Assembly (NCBI GenBank): GCA_003213175.1
Contig: QCNN01000001.1
Span: 62,001-126,000 of the forward strand
DNA: 64,000 nucleotides
Origin: SAR116 cluster bacterium AG-426-B08
GTDB taxonomy: Bacteria; Pseudomonadota; Alphaproteobacteria; Puniceispirillales; Marisalimonadaceae
Direction: 5' to 3'
The notes beneath the pieces are model-generated. The model ran no database searches, was not told the DNA's origin, and was given only the letters and a program-made list of their open reading frames with translations. Positions 9,909-18,597 of the stretch are shown piece after piece. The translations under genes were made by a program, and so were the position numbers. Each line of letters starts with the position of its first letter. Positions within the stretch are counted from its first letter, which is position 1.

Positions 9909-10697
9909 TTATTTTAGATCTATTTCCATTATAATTGGGACATGATCCGAAGGTTTTTCCCAATCCCTAATCTCTTTACAAATAATTCCTTTAGAAACTT
10001 TGTCAGATAAATTTTTTGAAACCCAAATATGATCTAATCTTCTACCTCTATCTGATTTTTTCCAATCTCTATTTCTGTATGACCACCATGAATAAAGTTT
10101 TTCTTCATAAGGAATAATTTTTCTCATAATGTCTATCCAATTACAAGATTTTTCAAATTTAATTAATGAAGTTGTTTCTATTGGAGTATGGGAAACTACG
10201 TTTAATAATTGTTTATGAGACCAAACGTCATTTTCGTGAGGTGCAATGTTTAAATCACCAACTAGTATTGTATTAATATTTTTTTTATTTTCAAAAAAAC
10301 TTTCCATTTCACTTATAAATTTTATTTTGTGATCAAATTTTTTGTTAGTTTTTCTATCAGGAATATCTCCACCCGCAGGTACATAAAAGTTATGCAATGT
10401 GATGTTATTTTTTAAAATTACTGAAATATGTCTAGTATCTCCCAATCCACAAAAATTTTCATGTGTTTCTTTTATAAAAGGTATATTAGAAATTATTGCA
10501 ACTCCATTATAGGATTTTTCTCCTCTAATTGAAATGTGCTTCATGCCTATATTTTTAAAATCATCAATTGGGAAAAATTCGTCTTGAGTTTTAGTTTCTT
10601 GCAAACAGATAACGTCTATATCGTATTCTTTTACAAAACGGATAACGTTTTGTATACGCAGTCTTACAGAGTTTATATTCCAAGTTGCTATTCGCAT
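9909..10697 (-). CDS. xthA: Exodeoxyribonuclease III
   Basis: AP endonuclease/3'-5' exonuclease of base-excision repair. Using the ATG at 10695-10697, which has GGAG just upstream, the protein is 262 residues and starts MRIATWNINSVR; an in-frame GTG four codons earlier is less likely. Active-site residues are visible: Glu34 in CLQETK, Tyr105 in NFYVPAGGD, Asp148/Asn150 in VGDLNIAP, Asp222 in RRLDHIWVS, and Asp251-His252 in PSDHVP. Complete and ordinary. Confidence 0.95.
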   Translation of the reverse strand: MRIATWNINSVRLRIQNVIRFVKEYDIDVICLQETKTQDEFFPIDDFKNIGMKHISIRGEKSYNGVAIISNIPFIKETHENFCGLGDTRHISVILKNNITLHNFYVPAGGDIPDRKTNKKFDHKIKFISEMESFFENKKNINTILVGDLNIAPHENDVWSHKQLLNVVSHTPIETTSLIKFEKSCNWIDIMRKIIPYEEKLYSWWSYRNRDWKKSDRGRRLDHIWVSKNLSDKVSKGIICKEIRDWEKPSDHVPIIMEIDLK

Positions 10698-10888
10698 TGG
10701 AAACTCCACACTCCAAAAATACTCAGATTATTCATTCTTTTTCTATACATTTAATACATATCAATAATTATTGAACTAAAATCCATGTCTACAAAATTTA
10801 TTTTAACATAACACATCTAAAAAACCATATATCCAAAGTAGCAGAAAGTTAAATTCAGCTTTTAATGAAAAAAAACTACTAAAGTCAA

Positions 10889-11944
10889 TTATCTTAAAAC
10901 TTGATTACATAAATTTTTGAAAACTTTCATATCAACTATTTGATTGGCATAAGTTAATTCTTGAAAATCAAATTTTAAATTTTTGTCACCAGTAATTTTG
11001 TTAACTCTAGAAAAATAAAAATAGTGATCTATATCACAGATTTCTGCCATAACATTAAAATTATGTCTTGTAAAATGATTGAATTTTTTTGAATTCTTTT
11101 CTGTATACCAATCTTCAGAATTTTTTATGTAGTTAGCAGATAACTCAATGACTTTTGATCCTGGCTGGGCAAATAGTAGATTTGTAAGAGCGGCTCCATG
11201 CATGGAAATTATTATCTTGCTTGAAGAAAATAGATCAATTTGCTCTTCGAAACTTTTACCAGTAAGAGTAATATTTTCGAAATTATATTTTTTTAAATAA
11301 TCGTAAACCTCGTCTTCGTTTTCTATAATTCTCATTTTTGAGTCTTTTCTTGATATGAAAATATTTTTCTGAGGAGTTACGTATTTTTTTGAATAAAATT
11401 TTTTATATAATTTTATTGTTCTATCAAATTTTCTGTTAGCAACAATTATTGAATTTTTAAACTTATATAAATTGTTTTTTTTAAGAACAAGTATTGGACA
11501 CTCAATACTTAAACGCTCTAGAAAATGTTCTAAAACGCCCTTTATGTGAGAGTTACTTATAACAATTTTTCTAATATTTTTGTGAAACAAAAAATTTTTA
11601 TCAAAAGAAAAAAGCCTAGAGTAACAATCAATCAGGTCATGATAATAATTGCCGGTAGAACCACAAATAAATGCATCTTCAATTACTTCAATGTTATCTT
11701 TATCTCTAGAAACTTTTTTTTCAAGATTAACATTTAGTAATTCTGAATATTTTTCTTTAACATAAAAACCGAAAAGATCAGTAGAAGTACAAAAGTTTTC
11801 TGCACATATAGGCAAATAAAAATCTGTTGTTAGGTAAAAGTTACCGTAAAAAGATATAAATTTAAAATTATTATGAATATTTTTAATTAACTTTTTTTTT
11901 AGTGAGGAGTTAAATATGAAATTTAAATTAAAATTTTCTATCAA
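10889..11944 (-). CDS. Glycosyltransferase family 61-type protein
   Basis: Predicted cytosolic glycosyltransferase for surface polysaccharide. The 351-residue protein shows the GT61 (DUF563) pattern: GNYYHDLIDCYSRL (98-111), NIFISRKDSKMR (194-205), and SMHGAALTNLLFAQPGSKVIE (about 247-267), the last being the family hallmark. No signal peptide or membrane segment. It overlaps the upstream FkbM-type methyltransferase by 4 bp, so the two are co-translated and probably modify the same glycan. Donor and acceptor cannot be told from the sequence. The 180 bp downstream up to xthA holds no gene. Confidence 0.8.
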   Translation of the reverse strand: MIENFNLNFIFNSSLKKKLIKNIHNNFKFISFYGNFYLTTDFYLPICAENFCTSTDLFGFYVKEKYSELLNVNLEKKVSRDKDNIEVIEDAFICGSTGNYYHDLIDCYSRLFSFDKNFLFHKNIRKIVISNSHIKGVLEHFLERLSIECPILVLKKNNLYKFKNSIIVANRKFDRTIKLYKKFYSKKYVTPQKNIFISRKDSKMRIIENEDEVYDYLKKYNFENITLTGKSFEEQIDLFSSSKIIISMHGAALTNLLFAQPGSKVIELSANYIKNSEDWYTEKNSKKFNHFTRHNFNVMAEICDIDHYFYFSRVNKITGDKNLKFDFQELTYANQIVDMKVFKNLCNQVLR

Positions 11945-12867
11945 ATTTTTTCCTCTTTAAAGCTCAAAAACAAATCTATATGTGAGTATTTTTTAAAGTG
12001 ATTGGTAACTCTTTTATTTAACATTTCAAGATCTTCATAATTCCAGTTTTCAGGGTTATGAATATTAAATTTTGTAAATAATCTCTTTATAAAACTTAAA
12101 TTCGTATCTAAGGAATTATAATTTATTAACTCAATTTGCATGCTTTTAATCTTGATAGTTAGCAAATCTTCAATTAAATCTTGCTCTGATCCCTCTATAT
12201 CTATCTTTAAAAAATCAACTTCACAAACATTATTTTCTTTCAAGAAAGTTTTTAAAGTTAAAGTTTTGATAGTTTCATAGTTTTCGAATTTTAAGTTTTG
12301 TATTTTTATTTTTTTAACAACATTCATTGTACTTATCGTATTAGTTATTTCATCAAAACCATCTTTTCCAGACATAATAATGTTAAATGGCTTTATCAAA
12401 GAATTTAACTGAGGATTGTGTGATAGATTTTTCTTCAAAATATTATAATTTTTAGGAGAACCTTCTACACTAAAGATTTTTGCTTCTTGAAATTTAGATG
12501 CTAGATACATTGAGCATTCTCCCCAACAAGCACCAATATCAATAATATTTTTAGGTTTTATATTTAAATTTGATAAAAATTCTTCTGATTGAATAAAAGT
12601 TGAAGTAATTTTTGTTCCAACATGCTTTAAATAATATGGAGTGCATATCATCAACTTTAGACCACTTACTTTAATAAATGCTGTCTTATCTTCAAAAATA
12701 ATCTCATTTTGTAAATCAAAGTAATTTATTAAATTAGATAAAGATCTAATTATATTGTAAATTAAACCACTTCTTAAAAATCTATTTTCATTTTTATATA
12801 AGTCTGTATCCTGTTTTTTTTGATTTATGCCTAGATAAACTCTTTGTGCAAATTCTTTTTTATCCAT
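11941..12867 (-). CDS. FkbM-family SAM-dependent methyltransferase
   Basis: Predicted O-methyltransferase, commonly acting on sugars of surface glycans. In the 308 residues, SAM-binding motif I is IIDIGACWGECS (108-119), the acidic end of beta-2 is FSVEGSPKN (132-140), and the FkbM signature VDFLKIDIEGSEQD spans 217-230. Its 3' end overlaps the GT61-type gene by 4 bp. The 172 bp between this start and the WYL regulator is AT-rich with no recognised gene or motif. Target unknown. Confidence 0.85.
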   Translation of the reverse strand: MDKKEFAQRVYLGINQKKQDTDLYKNENRFLRSGLIYNIIRSLSNLINYFDLQNEIIFEDKTAFIKVSGLKLMICTPYYLKHVGTKITSTFIQSEEFLSNLNIKPKNIIDIGACWGECSMYLASKFQEAKIFSVEGSPKNYNILKKNLSHNPQLNSLIKPFNIIMSGKDGFDEITNTISTMNVVKKIKIQNLKFENYETIKTLTLKTFLKENNVCEVDFLKIDIEGSEQDLIEDLLTIKIKSMQIELINYNSLDTNLSFIKRLFTKFNIHNPENWNYEDLEMLNKRVTNHFKKYSHIDLFLSFKEEKI

Positions 12868-13039
12868 ATATTAAACTATATTTTTGTTATAATAATTTTA
12901 AAGTAATTTTAATTTTTTTCATTACACTATCGTCTTAAAACTTGTATGGACATCATTTTATTAAATAAAATTACCTATCATCAAGTACTTTAATCTTAAT
13001 AATTATAGTATAAACCAATCTCAATAAACTAATTAATAA

Positions 13040-14029
13040 CTAACTCGCAGCTTTATTACAAAGTTTAATATAGCTCATAAAATCTTTTTTTAATTGTTCT
13101 GGCTCTAATATACTTATCTCTCCTAGCCAATCTGGATGCATCAACTCATGTATCAGTTCGTTAGAGTAGTTACATTTTAAGTTTAATATTAAAGAGTCAT
13201 CTTTATTCATAATCTTAGTTTGAGATGGATGAAATATTACATTTTCTACCAAGTGCGCGATTTTTCTACTAAATTTGATTGAAATTTTTGTTGTTTTTTT
13301 CCCTTTTTTAATACCATATTTTTTTTGCCACCATTCTTTGACATAATTTTTGTTTGGTTTTGCAAATAGAATATTTGATTTAAAAACATCTCTTATCAAA
13401 TCTAATCTATACAACAAAGTTTTATTAGCTGAATTGAAAGCAATCAACCAACAATATTTATCAAAAATCAATCCTAAAGGCTTAACATTTAAAAATTTTC
13501 TACTTTTTTTAATTTTTTCAAAATATTTGAACCTTACTTCCGTTCCTTTATCTATAGATTGTTCAATTTTAATAACTTCATTTATATTTAAATCTACTCT
13601 TGCTCCATTTACAAAAGCATAACCTATTTCTTCTAATAAAATTTTGTTATTTTTAATTATTTCTAAAGATAAAGGTTTTTTAATTGAAAGCATTTTAGTG
13701 ATTGCCTGTTTTACATTTATATCAGATACAATTTGTAGATGCCTCTCAAGTGCAGAACGCTCTAATGGTGAAATTTTTAATAATGATTTGGGTATATTTC
13801 TAATTTTATATCTTCTTATCAAGTGATGATCTCCAAGCATTTTATTATTCTCAATTTCTAGACCTAAATCTGATAATGTTGATATCCAACGCTCAATGGT
13901 TCTTTTGCTAGGGTTCATACCAATATTTTTACATTTTTCTATAATTTCATTTTTAGTCAATCCCATAGAACTTGATTGAAGAAAAGTTGCTAACAAAAAT
14001 AAATTTTTAATTTCTTTAGTAGTAGCCAT
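13040..14029 (-). CDS. WYL-domain transcriptional regulator
   Basis: Predicted DNA-binding regulator with a ligand-sensing WYL domain. The N-terminus (about residues 1-60) is a winged-helix segment (LTKNEIIEKCKNIGMNPSKRTIERWISTLSDLGLEIE). The middle third is a WYL domain with a basic RFKYF strand, NVKPLGLIFDKYCWLIAFN and YRLDLIRDV, followed by a WCX-like C-terminus. The ATG at 14027-14029 has AAGAGAT upstream; a frame seven codons longer also exists. It is transcribed away from an FkbM-like gene across a 158-bp gap with an inverted repeat. Target genes and ligand unknown. Confidence 0.85.
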   Translation of the reverse strand: MATTKEIKNLFLLATFLQSSSMGLTKNEIIEKCKNIGMNPSKRTIERWISTLSDLGLEIENNKMLGDHHLIRRYKIRNIPKSLLKISPLERSALERHLQIVSDINVKQAITKMLSIKKPLSLEIIKNNKILLEEIGYAFVNGARVDLNINEVIKIEQSIDKGTEVRFKYFEKIKKSRKFLNVKPLGLIFDKYCWLIAFNSANKTLLYRLDLIRDVFKSNILFAKPNKNYVKEWWQKKYGIKKGKKTTKISIKFSRKIAHLVENVIFHPSQTKIMNKDDSLILNLKCNYSNELIHELMHPDWLGEISILEPEQLKKDFMSYIKLCNKAAS

Positions 14030-14060
14030 AAAACATCTCTTAAACGTCATACTGTGTCGT

Positions 14061-14148
14061 TATAAAAAAGTCCATCTTTTAATAAATTTATTGTTAAATT
14101 GTTTGTTAAAATTTATTTAATTATTGTCTTATAAGGACTTTGTTTATA
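14061..14148. promoter_or_regulatory. Inverted repeat in WYL/FkbM-like divergent gap
   Basis: The arm at 14061-14073 (TATAAAAAAGTCC) is nearly the reverse complement of the arm at 14135-14148 (GGACTTTGTTTATA), with one extra base, separated by about 61 bp of AT-rich DNA. The second arm also contains the 8-bp palindrome CTTATAAG just upstream of GGACT. A position between two divergent genes fits paired operator half-sites, possibly for the WYL protein itself. Inference from position only. Confidence 0.3.
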
Positions 14149-14187
14149 AATTAAGTCATATTTAAAATTATTATAATATAGAACCCA

Positions 14188-14931
14188 ATGATGAAAAATT
14201 CTAAATTAATTTGGATTGATATTGGCACTCACTTTGGTCAAGAATATAAATCTATTTTTTCGAATCAAACTTACTTTGCTTGGAAGCTATTCAGACGTTT
14301 TATAGGAAGTAAGGTTTTTTCAAAAGGTAAATTTTTAAAAATCTCAGAATTAGCAGAATTATTCAAAAATAGGAAAGCATTAAGAAAAAATAAAAATATT
14401 TTTTATTTTACTTTCATAGAGGCAAATCCAAAAATTATAGCCATGAAAGTTTATTCTGAAGCAAATGATGTTTTTTGTCTTGCTCTTGGTCAAAATAAAA
14501 TAAAGAAATTTTCTGTAGGAAAATTATACCATGTTGACAGAAACGAAACATCTCAAGGAAACTCTATCTATAAGACAAAAACAAATGTTAATATTAACAA
14601 CTTTACTACTTGTGTTATTCAAAATCCCTTTTTATTTGCAACTGAATATAAAGGATACTTAGACGAATTATTTTCTAATTACAAAATTATCTTGCGTTTA
14701 AATTGTGAAGGTTCTGAAGATGATATTATATATGCTTTGAAAAATTGTTTTCAAGAAAAACTTAAATATGTATTTGGATCTCTTAAAGATGTAAAAACAG
14801 TTAAAGGAGATAAAGCTTTTCAGAAAATGATGTCTTTTATTCAAGAAAAAGAACTAAGTTATGTTGATTTTTCCTCCTCTGTAGAAACATGTCCAAAAGC
14901 ATTTAAAAAAATAAATCAAATAATAAATTGA
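14188..14931 (+). CDS. Diverged FkbM-like methyltransferase
   Basis: A 247-residue protein whose start LIWIDIGTHFGQE resembles SAM motif I, with FTFIEANPKI as a beta-2 motif, a QGNSIYKTKTN segment, and LRLNCEGSEDDII in place of the FkbM LKIDIEGSE motif. The Asn-Cys substitution before EGSE and overall divergence make activity uncertain. No signal peptide or membrane segment. It stands alone on the plus strand, divergent from the WYL regulator. The 223 bp that follow up to the next gene hold no recognisable feature. Confidence 0.6.
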   Translation: MMKNSKLIWIDIGTHFGQEYKSIFSNQTYFAWKLFRRFIGSKVFSKGKFLKISELAELFKNRKALRKNKNIFYFTFIEANPKIIAMKVYSEANDVFCLALGQNKIKKFSVGKLYHVDRNETSQGNSIYKTKTNVNINNFTTCVIQNPFLFATEYKGYLDELFSNYKIILRLNCEGSEDDIIYALKNCFQEKLKYVFGSLKDVKTVKGDKAFQKMMSFIQEKELSYVDFSSSVETCPKAFKKINQIIN

Positions 14932-15154
14932 TGTTATTTTTATAAAAATTAATTCCTATTTCTCTTATGTAATATAACATTCATTTAGTTAAATCTCTAA
15001 TGGAGGCAATAATAACGTAAAAAAATAATCTTACTTTTCCTAGAAATGTTTTATTCTTATTTAGTTGATTATATTTTTCTAAGCCACATTGTGTTTTTAT
15101 AAACTTGTTATTCATACTCTAGATTAAATCATTAAAATTTATATTTGAATATTT

Positions 15155-15376
15155 TTATAATTTTCCAAAAAGAGGCAATAGCTGAATAAAACCAAACAAA
15201 ACAAAAAAACATCCAAAAATTACTTTTGTTCTGGGATTTATAATTGGTAAACTATCTAAGTCAAAATCTTTTTTGCTCTGTCTATAACCATATAGAATTA
15301 AAGTTAAACCAAATAAAAATATTCCTGAACCTATTTCAGGAGAAACTAAAATATCTAAATTAAGACTTTTATTCAT
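15155..15376 (-). CDS. Small two-helix membrane protein, unknown
   Basis: A 73-residue protein with two hydrophobic segments (about residues 17-31, GSGIFLFGLTLILYG, and 49-69, VIFGCFFVLFGFIQLLPLFG) joined by a charged loop, a layout typical of small inner-membrane proteins. It starts 5 bp after the stop of the GT8-like gene and is on the same strand, so it is probably translated from the same transcript. I do not recognise the family. Its position suggests an accessory role in glycan assembly, but that is only context. Confidence 0.5.
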   Translation of the reverse strand: MNKSLNLDILVSPEIGSGIFLFGLTLILYGYRQSKKDFDLDSLPIINPRTKVIFGCFFVLFGFIQLLPLFGKL

Positions 15377-15381
15377 TTTTA

Positions 15382-16071
15382 TTATATATTTTTTTTGTAA
15401 AAACCATCCAATAATCTTTTAAAACTGTCATGCCAATGTTTTGATAAAGAGGTGTTTTCAAACTCTTTAAAGCAAGGGGTCCCTAATGTATAATGGATCA
15501 ATTTTAAATCTTTTTTTTCTGGATATTCCATTGCCAACCAATTCCATTCCTTTTTAATTTCTCCAATTTCAACATCATTAAGCCATTTAAATCTATGAAG
15601 ATAAGATCCATCTTTATCAGATATAAACTCTGGAGTTAAAATTTTATTTTTTTTGTGAGAACAATTCCACAAAATTAAACTAGACCAATTTTTTCTAGGA
15701 TAATCTTCATTTCTTTGACCAAAGTATTTTGTTTTATATTTAGTCTTATAGTCATGCTTTATTACTTGTAATGCAAATTTATTATCTCTTAAATCTAGAA
15801 GGTTTTTTATATCATCTAAACATACCATGTCACCATCAGCAAAAATGGCCCATCCATCAAAACCCATCAAAAATGGCACTAAAAATCTACTATATGTGAA
15901 TTTATTAGTACCATCTATGTGATTTTCATCATACATGTTTAAGTTATTTTCAGCCAATGGAGTAATGCTTAAAGGGATTGAGGATTTATCAATTATTGAC
16001 TGAACAAATGTATGATAAGCAACAGATTCTTTTTGATCAAAACCTATAAATAAATTGTTTAGTTTATTCAT
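15382..16071 (-). CDS. GT8-like glycosyltransferase
   Basis: A 229-residue protein with IFADGDMVCLDDI around residues 76-88; the DGD (79-81) is in the place of the metal-binding DxD of nucleotide-sugar glycosyltransferases. The N-terminal LFIGFDQKESVAYHTFVQSI and the C-terminal KLIHYTLGTPCF are like GT8-type transferases. No signal peptide. It overlaps the upstream TPR-glycosyltransferase by 8 bp, indicating coupling. Assigned to glycan synthesis by domain style and neighbours; exact sugar unknown. Confidence 0.65.
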   Translation of the reverse strand: MNKLNNLFIGFDQKESVAYHTFVQSIIDKSSIPLSITPLAENNLNMYDENHIDGTNKFTYSRFLVPFLMGFDGWAIFADGDMVCLDDIKNLLDLRDNKFALQVIKHDYKTKYKTKYFGQRNEDYPRKNWSSLILWNCSHKKNKILTPEFISDKDGSYLHRFKWLNDVEIGEIKKEWNWLAMEYPEKKDLKLIHYTLGTPCFKEFENTSLSKHWHDSFKRLLDGFYKKNI

Positions 16072-17986
16072 TTTTTAATCTTTCTTTTAATGTTTTAATC
16101 GGATAATCCCAACTTTCTTCATTATTATTTTGTAAAATATTTATACTTGGATACCAAAAACTTTTTTCATTTTTTTTATTCCAATTCCACAATCTACCTC
16201 GTCCAAAAGGAAGAAGCAAAAATGTCTTTTTATTTAAGGCTCCACATATGTGCGCATTAACATTGCTGCAAGTTATTACAAAATCACATGCATCAATTAT
16301 AGATGTCAATCCTATTATATCACTAAAATTATTAATACTTTCTTCTTTATGTATTTTCACACCGTAATTGCGAAAAATAAGTTTTCGTTCTTCTGCTGTA
16401 TCTTTATATTCTAAATCTATAAAATTAAAATTTTTAAAGTTTAATATCGGCAATAGCTTTTCTAAATCAATACTTTTTTCTTGCGAAAGCATTGCTTTCG
16501 AGCTTGACCAAGACATTCCTACTAATATCTCACCATTTTTTTTATATTTTTTAGTTATTTTGGAAGTTACATTCTTATCTCCTGAAATATAAGGGTATTT
16601 GTTTCTTCTAAAATCAATTTCATGATTTCTTATTAAAGAACCTATACTCCCAAAGGGTAAATGATGATCGAAATCATCATCAAATAATTTATCTCCTTTT
16701 CCAATGAAAGTTATATCTGAGTGTAAATCTTTAAAAATTGGAATAAGTCTTTTATCTAATTTAACAATTAATTTCCCAACATGTGTTGATAGTTCACTAA
16801 ACATACTGCCATACATAATCTGATCACCAATACCTTGTTCTGACCATGTAAATAACGTAATTTTTTTATTTAATTCAATTAGCTGTTTTTTCTTGGTATT
16901 TATTTTTTTTTGATGATAATCTTTACAATCCCATCTACTCTCAAAATTCTTCCAACCCAACTCAAAACTCCTAGAGTATAACTGTAATTGTCCAAGATAA
17001 TATATTCCTTCATAAAATTGAGGGTTAATTTCAATACTCTTTTTAAGGTAATTAATTGCCTCTTCAGTTTTATCATAAAAAGAAGTAATTACGGCTAAGT
17101 TTTTGTAGGCATTAAAATTGTTGGGATCTAGATTTATAGCTTTTTTGTGATTTTTAATAGCGTCAAAATAGTTACCTAGTTTTTCATCTGCTAAACCTAT
17201 TAATGTATAGATATCGGAGGAATTTTTTTCCAACCTCAAAGCATCTAAAAAGATTCCTTTTGCCTCTTTAACATTATTCTGGTTTAATTTTACAAGTCCA
17301 TATAAAATTCTAATTTCATTATAATCATCTTGTCTTGAATTGATTTGATCTAGAATTTTAATTGCATTATTAGTTTCTTTTATATCAAGTAAATGTCTAC
17401 AAAATTCTATAGAAATTTCTAAGTTATTTGGATAATTAAGCAAAAGCTCGTTATAAACTTTAAATGCAGATTTATAATTAAATAATCTTATGTGTGCTCT
17501 TGCAATTAATAAATTTGTTTCAAGTTCCTTTGGCTTTAAAATTTTAGATAATTTTAATGCTTCTAAACTTTGTTTATATAATTTTAATCCAGATAGAGAC
17601 TTTGATAAATTAATATAAAAAACTTCTTCAAAAGGACATAGAGATATTGCTTTTTCTTGATATAGTTTTGCTTTTTTAAAATCTAATATTGATCCATGAT
17701 AGTCCCCTAATAACCCATACAAATATCCATTATTAGGTTCTAATTTTATTAACTCAAGTAACTTTAAAGCAAAATCATTGTTCCTAATGTCTTTTTGCAG
17801 ATTAATAATTTCATGAAAAAGTTTAGACTGTTCAATATGTTTTTTTTTATTAGAGTTTATGAATTCATCTATTCTTTTATTAAGTGGATATTTATCTCTA
17901 ATTTCTGAAATATAATTTAGAGCGTTTCTAAGTTCTTTTCTATTCAAACTTAACTGCACTTTTTTTAATAAATTTTCTAAATTCAT
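16064..17986 (-). CDS. TPR protein with C-terminal glycosyltransferase domain
   Basis: A 640-residue two-part protein. Residues about 35-350 are repeated 34-residue TPR units (for example DIYTLIGLADEKLGNYFDAIKNHKKAINLDPNNF split over two units). Residues about 370-640 resemble GT9/GT41-like transferases: SEQGIGDQIMYG near the start, VGMSWSSSKAM, then a late ITCSNVNAHICGALNKKTFLLLP segment corresponding to the donor-site loop of heptosyltransferase-like folds. Such TPR-GT proteins glycosylate proteins or surface polymers; the target cannot be inferred. Begins 8 bp after lolA and overlaps the GT8-like gene. Confidence 0.75.
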   Translation of the reverse strand: MNLENLLKKVQLSLNRKELRNALNYISEIRDKYPLNKRIDEFINSNKKKHIEQSKLFHEIINLQKDIRNNDFALKLLELIKLEPNNGYLYGLLGDYHGSILDFKKAKLYQEKAISLCPFEEVFYINLSKSLSGLKLYKQSLEALKLSKILKPKELETNLLIARAHIRLFNYKSAFKVYNELLLNYPNNLEISIEFCRHLLDIKETNNAIKILDQINSRQDDYNEIRILYGLVKLNQNNVKEAKGIFLDALRLEKNSSDIYTLIGLADEKLGNYFDAIKNHKKAINLDPNNFNAYKNLAVITSFYDKTEEAINYLKKSIEINPQFYEGIYYLGQLQLYSRSFELGWKNFESRWDCKDYHQKKINTKKKQLIELNKKITLFTWSEQGIGDQIMYGSMFSELSTHVGKLIVKLDKRLIPIFKDLHSDITFIGKGDKLFDDDFDHHLPFGSIGSLIRNHEIDFRRNKYPYISGDKNVTSKITKKYKKNGEILVGMSWSSSKAMLSQEKSIDLEKLLPILNFKNFNFIDLEYKDTAEERKLIFRNYGVKIHKEESINNFSDIIGLTSIIDACDFVITCSNVNAHICGALNKKTFLLLPFGRGRLWNWNKKNEKSFWYPSINILQNNNEESWDYPIKTLKERLKNE

Positions 17987-17994
17987 AATTATTC

Positions 17995-18597
17995 TTAATC
18001 AAAATCTTCAGGAAAAAATAAAAGATAGGATAATTCATTACCAACTTGTAAATTTTGGATCAAAACGTTAGTTTCATTTTCAAAATTATCTTTTATTACC
18101 CATTTTTTTAATTGAATTGGATTTTCAGAAAAGGTGAGTATGAGAGCAGATTGATCTTTTTTTTCGCTATCTACAATTGTTAATGAAAGCAAACCGGAAT
18201 CTTTTTTTAGTGAAAATTTAATAAAATTGTTTTTTACATCAAATTGTTGATTTAATAAAAAATTCAATGGCGTTTGATTTACTGGTACATTGTTTGTCTT
18301 TTTTGTTTTTCTGTCTTGAATACTTAACCAAAATCCCTGACAAGTTATTAATATATTATTAGGTTTGTGATAATCGAACCTTAACTTTCCTGGTAAATCT
18401 AAATAAAATTTTCCCTCACTTACGTTACCTGAAGGGCCAATCTGTATAAAATCTGCTTCTAATGTCTTGAGGTTTTTAAAATAACTTTTAATTTTACTCA
18501 AAATAATTTCATTTTCAGAACCAATTACAAAATCGGATTTAAATAATAATAAAACAAAACAAACTATCAAAATATAAATATTAAAAGTTTTACTCAT
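17995..18597 (-). CDS. lolA: Outer-membrane lipoprotein carrier LolA
   Basis: Periplasmic chaperone that carries lipoproteins from LolCDE to the outer membrane. The 200-residue precursor has an N-terminal signal peptide (hydrophobic 7-21, cleavage probably near residue 26). The mature part has LolA features: KTLEADFIQIGPSGNVSEGKF, LPGKLRFDYHKPN, and PLNFLL. The start codon shares one base with the ftsK stop, a common arrangement in alphaproteobacteria, and supports the call despite low sequence conservation. Confidence 0.92.
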   Translation of the reverse strand: MSKTFNIYILIVCFVLLLFKSDFVIGSENEIILSKIKSYFKNLKTLEADFIQIGPSGNVSEGKFYLDLPGKLRFDYHKPNNILITCQGFWLSIQDRKTKKTNNVPVNQTPLNFLLNQQFDVKNNFIKFSLKKDSGLLSLTIVDSEKKDQSALILTFSENPIQLKKWVIKDNFENETNVLIQNLQVGNELSYLLFFPEDFD

